A DNA stretch of 64,000 nt from Mimachlamys varia (lineage: Eukaryota > Mollusca > Bivalvia > Pectinida > Pectinidae): assembly GCA_947623455.1 (NCBI GenBank), contig OX392527.1, forward strand, positions 28,202,201 through 28,266,200. Reading direction: 5' to 3'. Positions within the stretch are counted from its first letter, which is position 1, and each line of letters opens with the position of its first letter. The notes below the pieces were generated by a model that saw only the letters and a program-made list of their open reading frames with translations, searched no databases and was not told where the DNA came from. Shown one piece after another: positions 60,350 to 64,000 of this stretch. The position numbers were made by a program, and so were the translations under genes.

Positions 60350-60916
60350 AATATAAAATTCTAAAAAAAAAATATGTACAACCAAGCACGATAGTTTCAG
60401 CTACATACAACCAAACAGCAGATTACATTATATATCACCGAGCAACGGTTGATACATCCAAATCACTGATTCAACCAGATAACAATAAACAGCAGCATGC
60501 AGATTCAGATCGAGTGACATTCATACTCGTCTTCAAACACAGGGCAGCTGCCTTATTCCGACAGTCACGAACAGATAGCCTTTTTAAAATGGCTTGTAAT
60601 ACACACATGCGTATACGTCATACGACTTAAATTTGTAGTTAATAGTGAAAAGACATGAGTTAATACATTAAGTTAAAGCATTAACTCAATTAGGCCATGT
60701 AATACAAGGTTGTTTTTCAAAGCCATCCTATTTCAACAAGACCTTACAAGGGCATTGCTCTTGTTAGTGACGACTTGGACTTGTGCCAAGTTTTAAGTTC
60801 GGTGACATCAATCCAAGGCCAACTACTGAAAATTGGTTTTGGGGTCAACCATGATAAAATGTACACAAACACATTTGTAAATTTTGTGCGTGTGAATAAA
60901 TCTTCTATCAGACTTT
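60350..60916. other. No gene recognised
   Basis: No coding or RNA feature that I can support. Confidence 0.35.
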
Positions 60917-61112
60917 CTGGTCCAGGTTTCATCAACGTTCCTTAACTCAGGGAAACTCATTATTTTCAAAATCTCTATAGGAAACCATTACAGAAGTTAA
61001 GTAGAAATCTTTAGTTAAGGAACTTTTCTTAAATTCTGTAATACTTTCCTATTGGGAATTTTTAAGTTAAGGAATTTCCTTAGATTGAGGAACGTTCATG
61101 AAACCAGGGCCT
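60917..61112. mobile_element. MITE, family 1 copy B (about 196 bp)
   Basis: Ends ctggtccaggtttcatc and, in reverse complement, caggccctggtttcatg. It is collinear with the 24265-24459 copy, including aacgttccttaa, ccattacagaa and gaacgtt(c/a)atgaaacc. No tandem array follows this copy. Confidence 0.85.
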
Positions 61113-61744
61113 GTTTGCTAATATTAGATACATAATGTCTTCTTAAAAACTTAACGTTCGGCGTGTAATGGAAGTGTGTAACTCACACGTCGATATTCTC
61201 TTGTATCTGTTTTAAAACATGCAAACTTCATCTAAACATGAAATACATGTGCAGTGTGTTTTGGTACTAGAAGCTTATGATTATCAGATTAAATATCGTT
61301 AATCGTTCTGGTCCTAATCTGGATAAACCTAATAAAGCCTTGTTATCCATGCTCCTTAATAGCCATTTAACCAGAATATGATGGATCTGAAATAACCACT
61401 ATTTGCTACTGTAATCATTCTTAGAGATGTTTCTGTTTGACGCTATAATGACATTTCTGCTTGGTCTAGTCTTTGACGCTGACACTGCCCTGTGTACAAT
61501 ATGATGTAGGCCCGTACATTATACCTCGATGCCTTTACATCAGCTGATTCCTTACAAACATGTATGGCTACTGGTATCTCAAGAAACAAACATCCGGAAA
61601 CCGGAACTAAAAAACACATGTATATTGCCACAACATTCTGGCTGAGTGACCATAACACTTCCGGAATGGTCGCCTGTTATTAGCAATGTGATCATTCGTT
61701 AGCTCTCTAGATCTAGACTACTCCTATTATTACACTTCCGTTAT
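61113..61744. other. No gene recognised
   Basis: No coding or RNA feature that I can support. Confidence 0.35.
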
Positions 61745-61749
61745 AAGCT

Positions 61750-62090
61750 TATTAGGCCATGGTGTGGCGTCCGTCGTCCATCCGTCTTCCGTCGACTTTG
61801 ACTAAGACGACTTCATCTGAAATTTGGCGCTGGTATCTATCTTGGAAGGAGTCGAACAAAATTTGCGAATAGAAATAACATTTTGACCCATATTCAAGGC
61901 CCGTGTTTCTCTGCCATATATACTCTTTTTTATCTGCAATATTGATCCGTGTTTTTCTGCCATAGAGACCCGTATTTCTCTGTCATATTGTCCCGCGTTT
62001 CTCTTCCATATATACCCTTGCTTCTCTGCCAAATTGTCCCGTGTTTCTCTTCCACATAGCCCCTTGTTTTATGGCCACATGGTCGTTCAT
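61750..62090. repeat. Dispersed repeat followed by a 23-bp tandem array
   Basis: 61756-61880 (aggccatggtgtggcgtccg, ccgtcgtccatccgtc, cgacttcatctgaaattt) resembles a common invertebrate repeat end. From about 61895 to 62085 a 23-bp unit, cccgtgtttctctgccatatag-like, repeats about eight times. The last five units are exactly spaced. A 76-codon minus frame is a shadow of it. Confidence 0.75.
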
Positions 62091-62094
62091 GACA

Positions 62095-62699
62095 CATCTA
62101 TTATAGTCCCGTGTTTCTGGCAGTCGTTTATAGCGCTTCCATTACAGTGTCATGATTACCTAGAACAGTCCAATGATATAAAACACAACCTGCATGAATT
62201 CAACATCTTTTTATTAATCTTTGCTTAACAAATTGTGTGTTATACAACAACATAGATACATAAGATTTGAGAAAACAGATTACAAGTTGTACTTCTAATG
62301 TTATACCCTTTGTATCCTGTGACAGAACTGGTGTTAATTCAGTCCAAATATTGTTTGACTGAATTACATTGTTTCACCATCGAAAAAGGGAGGGATGAAT
62401 ATCAAAAACAGATACAGGTAATTAAATAATAATTCTTTTCATATCCGATATGATACTACTACTCAAAACTACATTAAAAAAAACCATTTAAACATTTGTA
62501 AAATTTGTAATCTCATTCTTGAAATGATTCAATAAGTATCATAGATTCAACATTTCTCCTGGAAGATCTTTCCTGTAAATAGTAGAATGGTCACTGATTT
62601 CTATACTAGGTATATAACACCATTTAACTATAAAATGTACATTTTTGATAAAATGAACAGCCGTTAAAAATGACCAAAGCTAATAATTCAAACATTGCC
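62095..62699. other. No gene recognised
   Basis: No coding or RNA feature that I can support. Confidence 0.35.
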
Positions 62700-62704
62700 T
62701 AACA

Positions 62705-64000
62705 ATTTAAGACAAACAAGAAGTCCCAATGGGCCTGCATCTCTCACCTGGAAGGGGATCTTTGATTTGGTTTGGTTTGGTAAGGCCTGTTACAGAATTA
62801 ACCATGTAACTAGGAAGAGCAGGAGACACTATTTCAGAGACCCCCACCACCCATCAAATGTTAAAAGAGATTCAATATAAGGAACAGTATGCAGATTTGG
62901 TTTTAACCCCACCACCCATGATATATTATAACAGGTGCCTCGCACCTCCCTCAACAAATTTAATTATAGACCAGTCCTTAGGTGTACAATGTATGATCAA
63001 ATCTTTAATAAAGCTGGGGGCCAAAAATCAGTAGTTATATGACTATCATTCATAAGAGCATGTTCACAAATTTAAAAAAAACATATGACCCATGTGACCT
63101 TGAAAGTAAAAAAAAAAGTCATAATGTTGACGAAATTTGTACAAGTAGTCCTTTATCTCGAAATATAACATGCTAAATAGCACCACTGTAGAACTTTTGT
63201 TTATTGAAATTACACCATTTACAGAATTATACATATCTGACCAAACATGACCATGAATCTGGATCAACATTATTCAAAAGAAAAAGGTTGAAAGCCTTTC
63301 ATCCACAAATGCTACCCCATATATCAACATTCTGGGCCTCACTGTTATTCAGAGGTCATTGAAAGTTTCAAATTTATTTGATCCCTGAGATAATCAATAT
63401 AAGTTTGTCAAATCAATGTCATTCATCTGAAAAAGCCTTTATTTTAGCTTGCTTCTGACCAAATATCATCTCCCTGGGCATTTTGGTTATTCAAAATAAT
63501 GTTTGAAGTTGTTAAACACATTTTACCACTTTGACCTTGAAAGAGTGCAAGGCCATTCATTTGAACAAACTTGGTAGCCCTTCATTTCCAGAATGCTACT
63601 AGCCTAATATCAGTACCCTGGACCTTCTGGTTTTTCAGAATAAGTCGTTTTATGATTTTATTCCTTTTCGACCCCTTCAATCTTGAAAGTTAGTCAAGGT
63701 CATTCATTTAAACAAATTTGGAAGCCTTTCATCAAGCATGCTACATGTCCAATATCAGTATGCATGTGCTTTTTAATAATTGGGAGTTGTTTTTAGATTT
63801 TAAACTTTTTTGTCCTCTGTGACCTTAAATGTGGGTCAAGGTCATCCATTTCAACAGACTTAGTATCCTTACTGGGCTAACATCAGTAACCTTTTGGTTA
63901 ACAAATTTGACCCCTGTGACCTTAAAAATGGGCCATGGTTTCATTTGTACAAACAGGAATATTGAGAAGAAGTTGTTTAAATCAAAATGTTGACCATGGA
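62705..64000 (+). repeat. Long dispersed repeat of bivalve type, cut by the window end
   Basis: Begins aagtcccaatgggcctgcat then ctctcacctgg, the same left end as the 52425 copy. It contains diverged internal units of roughly 150-200 bp, each with a gaccttgaaagt...caaggtcattcattt box, a cttggtagcccttcat box and a ttttggtt or ttctggtt...cagaataa box (near 63095, 63280, 63530, 63680, 63820, 63915). The right end is not reached. No coding frame. Confidence 0.78.

Overview
This window looks like gene-poor, AT-rich DNA from an animal nuclear genome. It is most likely a lophotrochozoan and probably a bivalve mollusc. The reasons are intronless nicotinic-receptor-like Cys-loop subunits in tandem, a tRNA-derived SINE with a metazoan-type core, degenerate LINE and probable Penelope-like retroelement copies, many short inverted-repeat elements, and dispersed repeats of kinds I associate with bivalve genomes. 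The taxonomic call is inference.

Only one locus is clearly genic: a minus-strand tandem array of single-exon Cys-loop ligand-gated ion channel subunits at 44.7-54.6 kb. Copies 1 (44686-46002) and 3 (53241-54560) are complete, at 438 and 439 residues. Both have a signal peptide, a C-x13-C loop, four membrane segments and a Glu at the base of M2, which predicts cation selectivity. Both lack the vicinal cysteines of acetylcholine-binding alpha subunits. Copy 2 (50497-51814) is a young pseudogene with a 4-base insertion and an in-frame stop inside the Cys loop. Copies 2 and 3 share upstream DNA for about 0.5 kb, and the homology resumes beyond a repeat that interrupts it only in copy 3. They therefore arose from a segmental duplication that carried the promoter.

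The rest is repeats. From left to right there are: retroelement fragments and a long foldback (1.9-4.1 kb); a 69-bp satellite with higher-order structure (4.8-7.3); a TTAA-flanked MITE (7.7-8.2); a 64-bp array (9.3-9.6); a LINE remnant and hairpin (10.9-11.3); a 41-bp array (11.9-13.3); a composite element with 158-bp repeats (13.4-14.6); a 39-bp array (15.2-15.6); a dispersed hairpin repeat (20.4-21.2); a MITE directly abutting a 28-bp array (24.3-26.0); more retroelement fragments (26.7, 29.7, 35.7, 36.6); 30-bp and 39-bp arrays (34.9-37.7); a 42-bp array (42.0-44.5) ending just downstream of receptor copy 1; and, right of the receptors, two TTAA MITEs, a SINE, a second MITE of the 24.3-kb family and a long internally repeated element running off the window. 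Tandem arrays total roughly 11 kb, about a sixth of the window.

The most interesting structural theme is that several arrays begin exactly where a retroelement copy is 5'-truncated or where a MITE ends. This suggests that mobile-element insertion seeded or bounded the tandem repeats. The large open frames inside the arrays follow from periods divisible by three and are not good evidence for proteins. I see no intact transposon, no complete tRNA or rRNA gene and no CRISPR.
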